Made by a program: the position numbers and the translations under genes. Shown one piece after another: positions 46,010 through 54,493 of a stretch of 64,000 nucleotides of DNA. The notes beneath the pieces are model-generated. The model was not told the origin of the DNA. It ran no database searches and worked only from the letters and a program-made list of their open reading frames with translations. Location: the NCBI RefSeq assembly GCF_014192335.1, contig NZ_JACHXU010000008.1, positions 1-64,000 of the forward strand, read 5' to 3'. Position 1 is the stretch's first letter, and every line of letters begins with the position of its first letter. Source of the stretch: Aporhodopirellula rubra. GTDB taxonomy: Bacteria; Planctomycetota; Planctomycetia; Pirellulales; Pirellulaceae.

Positions 46010-46567
46010 TTGCCTGATTCCACCAATGACGCGCGTCCCGGCGAGCCGACCGATGGTCCGGACGGGCTCTCCCACCGAACGGCCGTGTACACGGGTTCGT
46101 TCGACCCGATCACGTCCGGTCATTTGCACATCATCGAACGCGCATCGAAAATCTTCGAATCGCTGACCGTGGGAATTGGTATCAACGCCGACAAACGCCC
46201 GATGTTTGACATCAACGAACGCGTTGATCTGGTATCGATGGTAACGCGTGACCTGCCCAACGTGAGTGTCAAAACGTTTGACACCCTTGCCGTTGACTTT
46301 GTGCGATCACTCGGCGCGGGTGTGATGGTCCGGGGCATTCGTCCACTGACCGATATTGCGGGCGAGTTCACCATGTTAATGGCCAACCGGCAACTCGATC
46401 CCGCAATCGAAACCGTGTTCTTGATGGCAGACGAACGGTTCGCTCACGTCAGCAGTTCGTTGTTGAAACAAATTGCGATGATTAGCGACGACGATGAGCA
46501 TCTAGCCAAGTTTGTCCCTCAAGAAATCGTTACCGCGATTCGCGAAAAAATGCGAACCGCGAGCTAG
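46010..46567 (+). CDS. coaD: Phosphopantetheine adenylyltransferase
   Basis: This enzyme of the fourth step of coenzyme A synthesis joins ATP and 4'-phosphopantetheine, 185 residues. The nucleotidyltransferase motif is AVYTGSFDPITSGHLHIIER, the second signature is VDFVRSLGAGVMVRGIRPLT, and the ATP-binding serine triplet HVSSSLLKQIAM is kept. The start is uncertain: TTG 46010 gives an unusual 25-residue polar extension, while GTG 46085 would begin just before the YTGSFDP motif. It follows the aminotransferase gene by 26 bases. Confidence 0.93.
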   Translation: MPDSTNDARPGEPTDGPDGLSHRTAVYTGSFDPITSGHLHIIERASKIFESLTVGIGINADKRPMFDINERVDLVSMVTRDLPNVSVKTFDTLAVDFVRSLGAGVMVRGIRPLTDIAGEFTMLMANRQLDPAIETVFLMADERFAHVSSSLLKQIAMISDDDEHLAKFVPQEIVTAIREKMRTAS

Positions 46568-46661
46568 GGAAAGTCTCGACGTCTTTCGAACCAACTCACC
46601 CGTCACGAAAGCTCTCAAACGCTTTCGATCGAACCCACTCTCTTTTCAATGGATTGCTAAC

Positions 46662-48473
46662 ATGACCACGACTGCCGCCACGACCAAACTACCTTTGCGA
46701 AGCGAAGTCCCCGCCGAAGATTGCTGGGATCTGTCTAGCCTCTATGAAAACGATGAAGGTTGGCAGGCGGACTTCGACAAGGTCGCCGGCCAAATCGATC
46801 GGTTCGAAACGTACCAGGGTCGATTGGGTGAGAGTGTCGACACGCTGCTCGAATTTCTAACCTTTGATCTCGAAGTCGACCGGGTTGCCGAACGGTTAGG
46901 AACCTACGCGTTCCTGCGGACGAGCGAAGACCAAGGGGACAGTGATCATCAAGCACGCAAGCTGCGTTTTCAAAACCTCGTCATGAAAGCGTCGCAGGCG
47001 GCTAGTTTCGTGCGGCCCGAACTGCTCGCCATCGAACCCGAAACGATGGACAAGTTTCTCGCGGACCCGAAACTCGCCGACTTTAAGCTGCAACTCGAAC
47101 GGATCGTGCGCTACCGGCCGCACACTCTCACCGATCGCGAAGAACGACTGCTCGCCATGCAGGGCGAAATGTCGGGTGCCGCGGGCAACGCGTTTCGTCA
47201 ACTCAATGACGCCGACTTGAAGTTTGGTGAGCTGACCGACGAAAACGGACGGACGATCGAACTCTCCCACGCGACATTCAGCCAGTTCTTACAAAGCCCG
47301 AAACGCGAAATCCGCAAAGCGGCCTTTGATCAATATTACGATGTTTTCGATAACCATCGAAACACGCTCGCCGCGACGCTCGCCGGCAGCATTCAACGGG
47401 ACGTCTACTACGCCCGAGCACGTAACTACGAAAGCAGTTTGGAAGCGTCGCTGTTCCCCGACAACGTGCCGACAACCGTTTACGACAATTTGATTTCGGC
47501 GGTACGAGATTCTTTGCCCGCCGTACACCACTACCTCGACGTCCGTCGGCGCAAAATGGGTCTGACTGATCTTCACCACTACGACACCTACGTGCCAATC
47601 CTTTCGGACGTGAAGAAGCATCACACGTGGGATCAGGCCGTCGAAGTGATTTTGGAATCGCTCGCGCCGTTGGGCAGTGAGTATGTCGGAACCCTCGAAA
47701 GCGGACTGCGGGGCCGTTGGTCGGACCGATATCCGAACCGAGGCAAACAAAGTGGCGCATTCAGTTGCGGATCGTTCGACGGCGACCCGTTCATTCTGAT
47801 GAATTTCAAAGAAGAGGTTCTCAATGACGTCTTCACGCTCGCTCACGAAGCCGGGCACTCGATGCACAGCTGGTATTCGGCGTCGCATCAACCGTTCCAG
47901 TACTACAACTACACGATCTTCGTCGCCGAAGTTGCCAGCACGTTCAACGAACAACTATTGACGGCACACCTTCTCGAAAAAGCGACCGACGACACCGAAC
48001 GAGCCTACCTCATCAACAACGAACTCGACGGACTGCGAGCGACCGTTGTCCGGCAAACCATGTTCGCCGAGTTTGAAAAACGGACTCACGAGATGGCCGA
48101 AGCAGGAGAACCGCTGACGGTCGCGTCGATGCGTGCAGCCTATCGGGAATTGCTCGATGCTTACTTCGGCCCTGAATTTGTGGTCGACGAGGCGTTGGAA
48201 CTCGAATGCTTCCGCATCCCGCACTTCTATCGTGCGTTCTATGTCTACAAGTACGCAACCGGTCTGAGTGCCGCGGTCGCGTTGAGTCGCCGGGTGCTCG
48301 GTGGCGGCGAAGCGGAACTCAACGATTACCTCGATTTCCTTCGCGGTGGATGCAGCCAAGACCCTCTTGATCTCCTCAAGGGAGCCGGTGTCGACATGAC
48401 TCAACCAGCCGCGGTCAAGACAACACTCGATCACTTTGCCGACCTCACCAAACAGCTCGATGAGTTGATCTGA
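46662..48473 (+). CDS. pepF: Oligoendopeptidase F, family M3 zinc peptidase
   Basis: This is a cytoplasmic metallopeptidase of 603 residues that cuts short peptides. The zinc motif HEAGH (His395, Glu396, His399) is in VFTLAHEAGHSMHSWYSA, and the third ligand glutamate is expected in FVAEVASTFNEQLLTAHLL, as in the M3B family. The N-terminal part starts WDLSSLYENDEGWQADFDKV, the usual PepF opening. ATG 46662 is chosen; a longer frame overlaps coaD and lacks family character. The gap to coaD is 94 bases. Confidence 0.95.
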   Translation: MTTTAATTKLPLRSEVPAEDCWDLSSLYENDEGWQADFDKVAGQIDRFETYQGRLGESVDTLLEFLTFDLEVDRVAERLGTYAFLRTSEDQGDSDHQARKLRFQNLVMKASQAASFVRPELLAIEPETMDKFLADPKLADFKLQLERIVRYRPHTLTDREERLLAMQGEMSGAAGNAFRQLNDADLKFGELTDENGRTIELSHATFSQFLQSPKREIRKAAFDQYYDVFDNHRNTLAATLAGSIQRDVYYARARNYESSLEASLFPDNVPTTVYDNLISAVRDSLPAVHHYLDVRRRKMGLTDLHHYDTYVPILSDVKKHHTWDQAVEVILESLAPLGSEYVGTLESGLRGRWSDRYPNRGKQSGAFSCGSFDGDPFILMNFKEEVLNDVFTLAHEAGHSMHSWYSASHQPFQYYNYTIFVAEVASTFNEQLLTAHLLEKATDDTERAYLINNELDGLRATVVRQTMFAEFEKRTHEMAEAGEPLTVASMRAAYRELLDAYFGPEFVVDEALELECFRIPHFYRAFYVYKYATGLSAAVALSRRVLGGGEAELNDYLDFLRGGCSQDPLDLLKGAGVDMTQPAAVKTTLDHFADLTKQLDELI

Positions 48474-48492
48474 GGCCAACTCGCGGCATTCG

Positions 48493-48756
48493 TTGCGTCT
48501 CGGTATCCGAACGCCCCACTATGAAGGCATTTGCCCTCCGAGCAGTCGCCATCAAGGCGGATGCCATGTGTTAATGACCGATGGCGCGGTGAAATTCATC
48601 ACCGACTCCATCGAGGTTGGAAATAGCGCCAGTGGTCATGTCGGTATTCATGGAGCACGAACGGACCTCGAGACACCAGGCAGTCAAAGCCCGTTTGGGC
48701 TTTGGGGTGCATTGGGAACTCATGCCTCCAAAGAAATCATCGATGAAGAGTTCTAA
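48493..48756 (+). pseudogene. C-terminal remnant of a DUF1559 gene
   Basis: A short frame of 87 residues carries only the end of a DUF1559 protein. SSRHQGGCHVLMTDGAVKFI and [20 protein letters not shown] match the corresponding tail of the 412-residue DUF1559 protein at 15194-16432. The prepilin leader and some 300 residues before the tail are missing, and only about 20 bases separate it from pepF. It is most likely a truncated copy left by deletion or incomplete duplication. Whether it is still expressed is unknown. Confidence 0.8.
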
Positions 48757-48761
48757 AAACG

Positions 48762-48789
48762 CTAACCAAGAATCAACGGTTAGTCTTGG
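48762..48789. repeat. Pair of overlapping, mutually exclusive hairpins
   Basis: CTAACC at 48762-48767 can pair with GGTTAG at 48778-48783, while CCAAGA at 48766-48771 can pair with TCTTGG at 48784-48789. The two stems share bases and cannot form fully together, as in switching leaders. It is followed by TAGCAGTTTT, so one state could act as a weak terminator after the DUF1559 remnant. Confidence 0.4.
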
Positions 48790-48807
48790 ATAGCAGTTTT
48801 CCGTTTC

Positions 48808-48834
48808 GCCTCGGTTCTACTTTAGAATCGAGGC
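48808..48834. repeat. Twelve-base-pair hairpin with a three-base loop
   Basis: GCCTCGGTTCTA at 48808-48819 pairs with TAGAATCGAGGC at 48823-48834 around CTT, with one G-T wobble. It lies in the leader of the sulfatase gene. No U tract follows, so it is not a standard terminator; it may be an RNA structure or a short repeat element. Confidence 0.6.
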
Positions 48835-49027
48835 TAACGGACTATTGTTTTATGGACCCATCGGTACGTGATACAACGAAGGAAGATTCAGACGAAATCG
48901 TTCGTCTTACCACCCGTCTGTAGACATGCGTGCCGAAGTGCACTGTTCGGACAGGCGACTCGAACGTCAGTCAGAACTGAGATGTCCGTCACCGGTTCCC
49001 ACTTGATCCTCTACCTCGATAAACAAC
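48835..49027. other. Upstream region of the sulfatase gene
   Basis: Between the hairpin and the sulfatase start lie 193 bases with no gene. No clear promoter or Shine-Dalgarno site was recognised; transcription of the sulfatase presumably starts here. Confidence 0.3.
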
Positions 49028-50683
49028 ATGAAACCCGCTTTTGTCATTGTGTCCTTGTTGATTTCGGCGGTCGGCGTTTGTCGTGGCCCTGTCGCGGCGT
49101 CTCCGGCGAGCGATACTCCTCCCAATATTGTGATCATCCTCGCCGACGACATGGGATTCTCAGACCTCGGTTGCTACGGTGGCGAGATCGAGACCCCTCA
49201 TCTCGACTCACTTGCCCACCACGGCCTGCGATTCACGCAATTCTATAACACGGCGAGGTGTTGGCCGACTCGCAGTTCTTTATTGTCCGGCTACTACGCT
49301 CAACAGATCCATCGCGATGCGTTGCCCGGCGTCCGCGGTGGTGCGGGAGGCGTGCGACAGAGTTGGGCCAAATTGCTGCCCGACTATTTGAGCCCCGCTG
49401 GCTATCGCAGCTATCACAGTGGCAAATGGCACATTGACGGGAAAGTGCTCAACGCAGGTTTTGATCGCTCGCTGGATGTACGAAACCAAGGTAACTATTT
49501 CACGTCGAACGGCAACTTGATTGATGACGTTCCGGTGAAGGCTCCGGCTGATGAAGAGGGTTACTACACGACGGTTGCGACCGCTGATCATGCGATCGAT
49601 TGCTTGCAGGATCACGCGGCGAATCATGCAGACAAACCATTCTTCCATTACGTCGCCTTCATCGCTCCGCACTTTCCGTTGCACGTCCTTCCTGAAGACA
49701 TCACAAAGTATCGCGACTCTTATCTCGACGGTTGGGGCGAGATGCGAAAATCGCGATTCGCACGTCAAAAAAAGCTGGGCATCACCGCGACGACGCTGGC
49801 ACCGATCGAACCCGATCTTGGCCCACCATACGCATTTCCCGATGCGATGGAAAAACTCGGTCCTGACGAAGTCAATCGTCCCTTGCCGTGGAACGAATTG
49901 AGTGAGTCGCAGCAACGATTCCAAGCAACCAAAATGGCGATTCACGCCGCGATGATCGATCGGATGGACCATGAGATTGGTCGCATCATTGATCAACTCA
50001 AAGTGATGAATGCGTTTGACAACACTTTGATCCTTTTCGCTTCTGACAACGGTGCGAGCGCTGAAATCATGGTTCGAAACGGTGGCCATGATCCCAATGC
50101 AGCACCCGGCAGCGCCGCGACATATCTGTGTCTCGGTCCAGGATTTTCGAGTGCCTGCAACACACCCCACCGTCGTCACAAAACTTGGGTGCATGAGGGC
50201 GGCGTTAGCACTCCCATGATCGCCCATTGGCCTCGTGGGATTTCGTCCGCCAATGAACTGCGGCATACACCGGCACACGTCATCGACGTCCTTCCCACCG
50301 TACTGGAAATCGCAGGAATCGAAACACCCAAACGACCGGACGGCGCCGAGATACCCAACCTCCCAGGAAAGAGTCTGCTGCCAGCATTCGCGGTCGATCA
50401 AACGATCCCGCGCGAGAGTTTGTGGTGGATGCACGACGGGCACCGTGCAGTACGCGTTGGAGATTGGAAGTTGGTCGGTTCCAAAGGTGAGCCCTGGGAA
50501 CTGTACGACCTGACGTCGGATCGCGCCGAACAAAACAACCTTGCGTCAAAGATGCCTGAGAAAGTTCAAGAGCTCGAACGAGTCTGGCAGCAGCAGACGG
50601 ACAGCTTTATCGAGCTTGCCCAACAAACATTGGACGACCAACCCAAACGCCGCCGAGGCACCGCAAGACCAAGCAAAAACTGA
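49028..50683 (+). CDS. Exported type I sulfatase
   Basis: This is a 551-residue arylsulfatase-type enzyme with a signal peptide (VIVSLLISAVGVCRGPVAA), so it acts in the periplasm or outside. The catalytic formylglycine motif is CWPTR with Cys78 (YNTARCWPTRSSLLSGYY), to be oxidised by a maturase. Metal-binding residues are Asp40 and Asp41 (NIVIILADDMGFSD) and the SDNG site (LILFASDNGASAE). The substrate is probably a sulfated algal polysaccharide, as usual in marine planctomycetes, but this is inferred. A terminator follows. Confidence 0.95.
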   Translation: MKPAFVIVSLLISAVGVCRGPVAASPASDTPPNIVIILADDMGFSDLGCYGGEIETPHLDSLAHHGLRFTQFYNTARCWPTRSSLLSGYYAQQIHRDALPGVRGGAGGVRQSWAKLLPDYLSPAGYRSYHSGKWHIDGKVLNAGFDRSLDVRNQGNYFTSNGNLIDDVPVKAPADEEGYYTTVATADHAIDCLQDHAANHADKPFFHYVAFIAPHFPLHVLPEDITKYRDSYLDGWGEMRKSRFARQKKLGITATTLAPIEPDLGPPYAFPDAMEKLGPDEVNRPLPWNELSESQQRFQATKMAIHAAMIDRMDHEIGRIIDQLKVMNAFDNTLILFASDNGASAEIMVRNGGHDPNAAPGSAATYLCLGPGFSSACNTPHRRHKTWVHEGGVSTPMIAHWPRGISSANELRHTPAHVIDVLPTVLEIAGIETPKRPDGAEIPNLPGKSLLPAFAVDQTIPRESLWWMHDGHRAVRVGDWKLVGSKGEPWELYDLTSDRAEQNNLASKMPEKVQELERVWQQQTDSFIELAQQTLDDQPKRRRGTARPSKN

Positions 50684-50790
50684 ACCCAACTCAACACTGA
50701 ATTGAGAGGGCACCACAAAACGCATCGAGGCAGGCGAATGTCGTGGTAGAGCGGTGCGACTTTATCGGATAGAGCTACGCTCGACTCATC

Positions 50791-50826
50791 AGCCATCGTT
50801 TTACTTACGTGACACGATGGCTTTTT
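50791..50826 (+). terminator. Rho-independent terminator after the sulfatase gene
   Basis: AGCCATCGT at 50791-50799 pairs with ACGATGGCT at 50814-50822, and a T5 run at 50822-50826 follows. It is oriented for the sulfatase transcript and lies just before the stop of the convergent VWA gene. Confidence 0.8.
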
Positions 50827-50838
50827 CGTACCGGCATC

Positions 50839-52044
50839 TCAATCATCCGCGGTCAATCGACTCGCAAGGCTCGACAGGTCATCACCTCTCAGGGCACCGG
50901 CGACGAGTTCCGGCATGCGATCAGGTGTGCAACCAAAACAAGGAATTCCGAGGTCGGCGAGCTTTCTCGCGAGGCCCGCGTCGTAGCTCGGAACTCCCGA
51001 ATCCGACAACGCGAGCAAGCATAGGACTTTCACTCCCGAACCAACCATCTCACCGAGTCGACGGACGAGTTGGGATTGATTGCCGCCTTCGTACAGATCC
51101 GTCAGCAAAATAAACAGAGTCTCGCGAGGCGACTCGATAAATTGTTCGCAGTACGCGACCGATTTGTTGATATCAGTACCGCCACCGAGTTGCACCCCAA
51201 ACAACATGTCGACGGGATCGTCACCGCATTGCTCGGTCAGGTCCACGACCTCTGTATCAAAGGCGACCACGTGGGTTTTGAGCGCAGGCAAACTCGCAAA
51301 AATTGAACCGACAACGGCGCCATAGACAACCGAATCGGCCATCGAACCGCTTTGATCCATGTCGACGATCACCGTCCAACTTTGTCGCCGTTGGGCCCGA
51401 GAAAAAAAGTAAACCCGCTCGGGGATCAATTTGCCGAGCTGCGAATTGTAGTTCTTCAGGTTGCGACCGATCGTCCACTTCCAATCGATCGAATCGGCGT
51501 GAGGAATCGGGGAGTGCTCGCCTCGATTAAGTGCTCCCGTCACGGCGCGGCGAATTTTGTGATCGAGGTCCAATTTAATTTTGTCGACAACCGCACGGAC
51601 GACCATTCGCGCGGTCTCTTTGGTACGTTCGGGAATCTGACCTCGCAGGGACATCAACGTTCCGACTAACTGCACGTTGGGTTGGACGTTTTTAAGCATT
51701 TCGGGCTCGAACAGCAGTTGAGTCAACCCTTTTCGTTCGATCGCATCGGATTGGATCACCGACACGACATCCTCGGTGAAGTACGTTCGCACGTCACCGA
51801 GCCATTTGGCGAGTCGTGGTGACGAACCACCGAGTCCCGCGGAACGCTGCCCATCAGCGTCCTCACCGGTCTCGTCATAGATCGCCGCGAGCGCCTCATC
51901 CATTGCAATTTGTTCTTCCGACAGCGCGGGACATGCACCCCCGCATGCGCGTCCGAGTTGTTCATCTGCCGACTGTCCGAGCACCAATCGCCATCGCCGG
52001 ACCTGTTCATTGATCTCGTTAGAATTCGTCGAAGTCGAACTCAT
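50839..52044 (-). CDS. VWA domain protein, third gene of the MoxR-DUF5682-VWA cluster
   Basis: This 401-residue protein has a helical N-terminal half and a C-terminal von Willebrand A domain. The metal-ion-dependent adhesion site is DMDQSGSM at about 228-235, the standard DxSxS. A second conserved segment is LFGVQLGGGTDINKSVAYCE, with Thr as a metal ligand, and LFILLTDLYEGGN gives the third position. ATG 52044 is chosen; frames further upstream begin in the preceding gene. The start lies inside the DUF5682 gene, so translation is probably coupled. In MoxR systems the VWA protein is usually the substrate-recognition partner of the ATPase. Confidence 0.88.
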   Translation of the reverse strand: MSSTSTNSNEINEQVRRWRLVLGQSADEQLGRACGGACPALSEEQIAMDEALAAIYDETGEDADGQRSAGLGGSSPRLAKWLGDVRTYFTEDVVSVIQSDAIERKGLTQLLFEPEMLKNVQPNVQLVGTLMSLRGQIPERTKETARMVVRAVVDKIKLDLDHKIRRAVTGALNRGEHSPIPHADSIDWKWTIGRNLKNYNSQLGKLIPERVYFFSRAQRRQSWTVIVDMDQSGSMADSVVYGAVVGSIFASLPALKTHVVAFDTEVVDLTEQCGDDPVDMLFGVQLGGGTDINKSVAYCEQFIESPRETLFILLTDLYEGGNQSQLVRRLGEMVGSGVKVLCLLALSDSGVPSYDAGLARKLADLGIPCFGCTPDRMPELVAGALRGDDLSSLASRLTADD

Positions 52045-54493
52045 TGAGTTCCTCCAAGGCATTTTGTTCATCGTCGCTGAGTTCAGACTGCATCAAGTCC
52101 GTCGCTTCCTCGGCACTGATCCCCCAATGATCTCCCAGATTTTCGGCGATGGTTCGTTTCTCGTTCGCACTAAAACCACCAAATGCTCGTCGTAAGAACA
52201 CGACGCTGCGGCGAAACTGTTCTTCGTCGAGCTGCGAAACGTACTCGGCTAATTGAGACCACATCGACTGGCGAGCTAACAACGCATACCGATTACGTCC
52301 CGAGAGTCCCTCGAACCATCCCGCCCCGAGGTCGGCTGGAATTCCAGGCGACAACCTGCGGGAAACTTCTCGCGATAGTTCGTCGTTGTCCATCTGGCCA
52401 CGTTCGAGCAAGATCGCGCACGCGTAGCCTGACAACAGTGCGTTGCGATCGTCACGCCGCGCGAGTTCGCGTAACCGATCGATCCACAACGCTTCATCCA
52501 CCCGTTCATCAAACTCGAGTGCGATGTTGTTGAGTTGATCCATTGCGGTCATCAATTTTTGCGCCGCGGCGGTATCACAAACCGATGACGCTATCAAACC
52601 TAACACCGACTGAACGAATAGCTCCTCCACCAACGGCAACAGGGGAGCGGTGTCGAGCCGCCGTACGTCACCGAATCGGATCGTCGTCGTCAGTTCGTGA
52701 GCGGCTCCCGCGGTGTCTGCAACCGCGGCGGACTGCGTCGCGAGCTCCTGCAATTTTCCTCGTGCAGACAACATTCCAGGCAACATTTCGCATCGGCTCG
52801 CGACTTTCACGAGCGCGGCCGCCTCGGCAACGGTCGAGGCGTTTTCGATCCCTTGCTGAAGTTGATAGGCCGCGGCGATTTCGACGGTTTCGCCCATCAA
52901 GACAGACTCAACGAGAGCGATCTCCGCTTCGGGTGACCATTGCAATTGCCACGACTCGCCCCAGGTCGCGGAGGCTTGCCGTGTGTTTTGCAATGTCGCG
53001 AAAGGAACATTCAGTAGTGCGAGTCGATGCAAAAAAGTCGATCGGTTCAAATCCAAGAACGCGGACGCCTCCGTCTTTGCCCGTCGATTCTCTCTTAGAT
53101 CCAAAGACAAGTCCTGCTTCACCGTTGAACGGTACTTTTCCAAATTCAGCGATTGAATCTTCTGATTGAAGTCGTCTTGAATCGACGTTTGGCTGACCCC
53201 TTTTGGGAGGGTTCCGATTGCTGTCCCAACTTCAACGCGTGCCATCGGTTCCGCCAAAACACCACGATCACCTTGACCGATGATCGCCACGGCGGCATCT
53301 CGTAAATCTTCAAGTACCGGTGCTGTTCCCTGCTTGAGTGACGACAACATCCGACTCAGTCGAACCGCTTCGATCACCTCGGCGGTACTGCGATGCGTTC
53401 CCGATTTTCGCAGCTCCCGAACGACTCGCGTGAGATAGCCCGCGGCAAGATCATCGACGCCACGGTGTTTTTGATCAGCCTCGACACGTGATGGCGAATT
53501 GAGACAATCCCAGAGCAGTTCGTAGTAGGCGGGAGCGTGATTGCCCGCGCCATAACCTGATTGAGAAGATAGTTTGAAATACGAATAGGGCATCAACGTT
53601 CGTTTCGCATTCAAACTCGGCAAACTCGTGAGTTCGTCGTCGGTCATTGACGGATGTTCGTCACCGAGCACGCTGGCATGAAATGCACCGACGATGACAA
53701 CAACTTTTTCGGGTTGGTGTCCCTCGGCCAACGCCTCGTCGATGCACCGCCGCATGAAAGACTCTCGGATCAAGTTTTCCGCGTTCTCCCGGGGGTGATC
53801 TTCTCGAAGGTCTCGAAGCTGTTCGCCAAAAGCCATTGCGGCAGTCCGATAGGCCCCTGAATTGTCGAGATGTTCGAATCGACGTTCCCAGTACGCCTCG
53901 TAATCGGACTCCCCGGCGGACTCCGCAATTCGTTCATACACACCTTTGGTATGTTCGAAGGGTGCAGGCGAATCGGCGTCGCTCGTTTCATCTGTGTCTG
54001 CGTCGTCATCAGCCGGTGTTGAATGTTCTTCCGACGTCGCGGGTTCCTCCGGTGCAATCGCAGGTACTCGGATAGGCTGCAGTGCCAAAAACACGTGCGA
54101 CGGCAGATCGATGAAACGTACGTCCGCATCGTGATCATCGGCCCAGGTAATCGCTTGATACTCGGGGCTGTAGCGGGCTAATGGATAAACGAGCGTCCGA
54201 ACCGGAACCGATTCGGTGTACGCGAGAATCGCGATCGGTGGTCGTGTTTCTTTGCGTACGATATCGCGAATCAGATCGGTTGCGTCATGCAGCCCTTCGA
54301 TCAACACGATCGTCGGTTGCACTTCGTCGAGCAGGTCGCGCAAATCGCGAGCTGCCATGGGTGAGAGATGCCGCACGCCGAAAACGTGGATACGATCGCG
54401 TGAGATGGTCGGACGTGTCGCCTCAATACTCGCCGAGTTTGGGTTCGTCGTCTTCGCAGTCGATCGCGGCGAGGTCGATTTGCGTTTAGCCAT
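52019..54493 (-). CDS. DUF5682 family protein, second gene of the MoxR-DUF5682-VWA cluster
   Basis: This 824-residue protein is without a signal peptide, so presumably cytoplasmic. The N-terminal domain has GVRH at 39-42 (IHVFGVRHLSPMAARDLRDL), a glutamate in LIEG at 64-67, LPSH at 130-133 and, after an acidic insert (150-180), RESFMRRC at 244-250 and GAFH at 269-272 (VVVIVGAFHASVLG). Two GxxH motifs with Glu and Arg between them is the pattern of the TraB/PrgY/Tiki and EreA/ChaN superfamily, so a metal-dependent hydrolase is plausible; that link is my inference. The remainder is helical, repeat-like and of unknown use. It overlaps the MoxR gene by 8 bases and the VWA gene by 26. Confidence 0.85.
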   Translation of the reverse strand: MAKRKSTSPRSTAKTTNPNSASIEATRPTISRDRIHVFGVRHLSPMAARDLRDLLDEVQPTIVLIEGLHDATDLIRDIVRKETRPPIAILAYTESVPVRTLVYPLARYSPEYQAITWADDHDADVRFIDLPSHVFLALQPIRVPAIAPEEPATSEEHSTPADDDADTDETSDADSPAPFEHTKGVYERIAESAGESDYEAYWERRFEHLDNSGAYRTAAMAFGEQLRDLREDHPRENAENLIRESFMRRCIDEALAEGHQPEKVVVIVGAFHASVLGDEHPSMTDDELTSLPSLNAKRTLMPYSYFKLSSQSGYGAGNHAPAYYELLWDCLNSPSRVEADQKHRGVDDLAAGYLTRVVRELRKSGTHRSTAEVIEAVRLSRMLSSLKQGTAPVLEDLRDAAVAIIGQGDRGVLAEPMARVEVGTAIGTLPKGVSQTSIQDDFNQKIQSLNLEKYRSTVKQDLSLDLRENRRAKTEASAFLDLNRSTFLHRLALLNVPFATLQNTRQASATWGESWQLQWSPEAEIALVESVLMGETVEIAAAYQLQQGIENASTVAEAAALVKVASRCEMLPGMLSARGKLQELATQSAAVADTAGAAHELTTTIRFGDVRRLDTAPLLPLVEELFVQSVLGLIASSVCDTAAAQKLMTAMDQLNNIALEFDERVDEALWIDRLRELARRDDRNALLSGYACAILLERGQMDNDELSREVSRRLSPGIPADLGAGWFEGLSGRNRYALLARQSMWSQLAEYVSQLDEEQFRRSVVFLRRAFGGFSANEKRTIAENLGDHWGISAEEATDLMQSELSDDEQNALEELNEFDFDEF

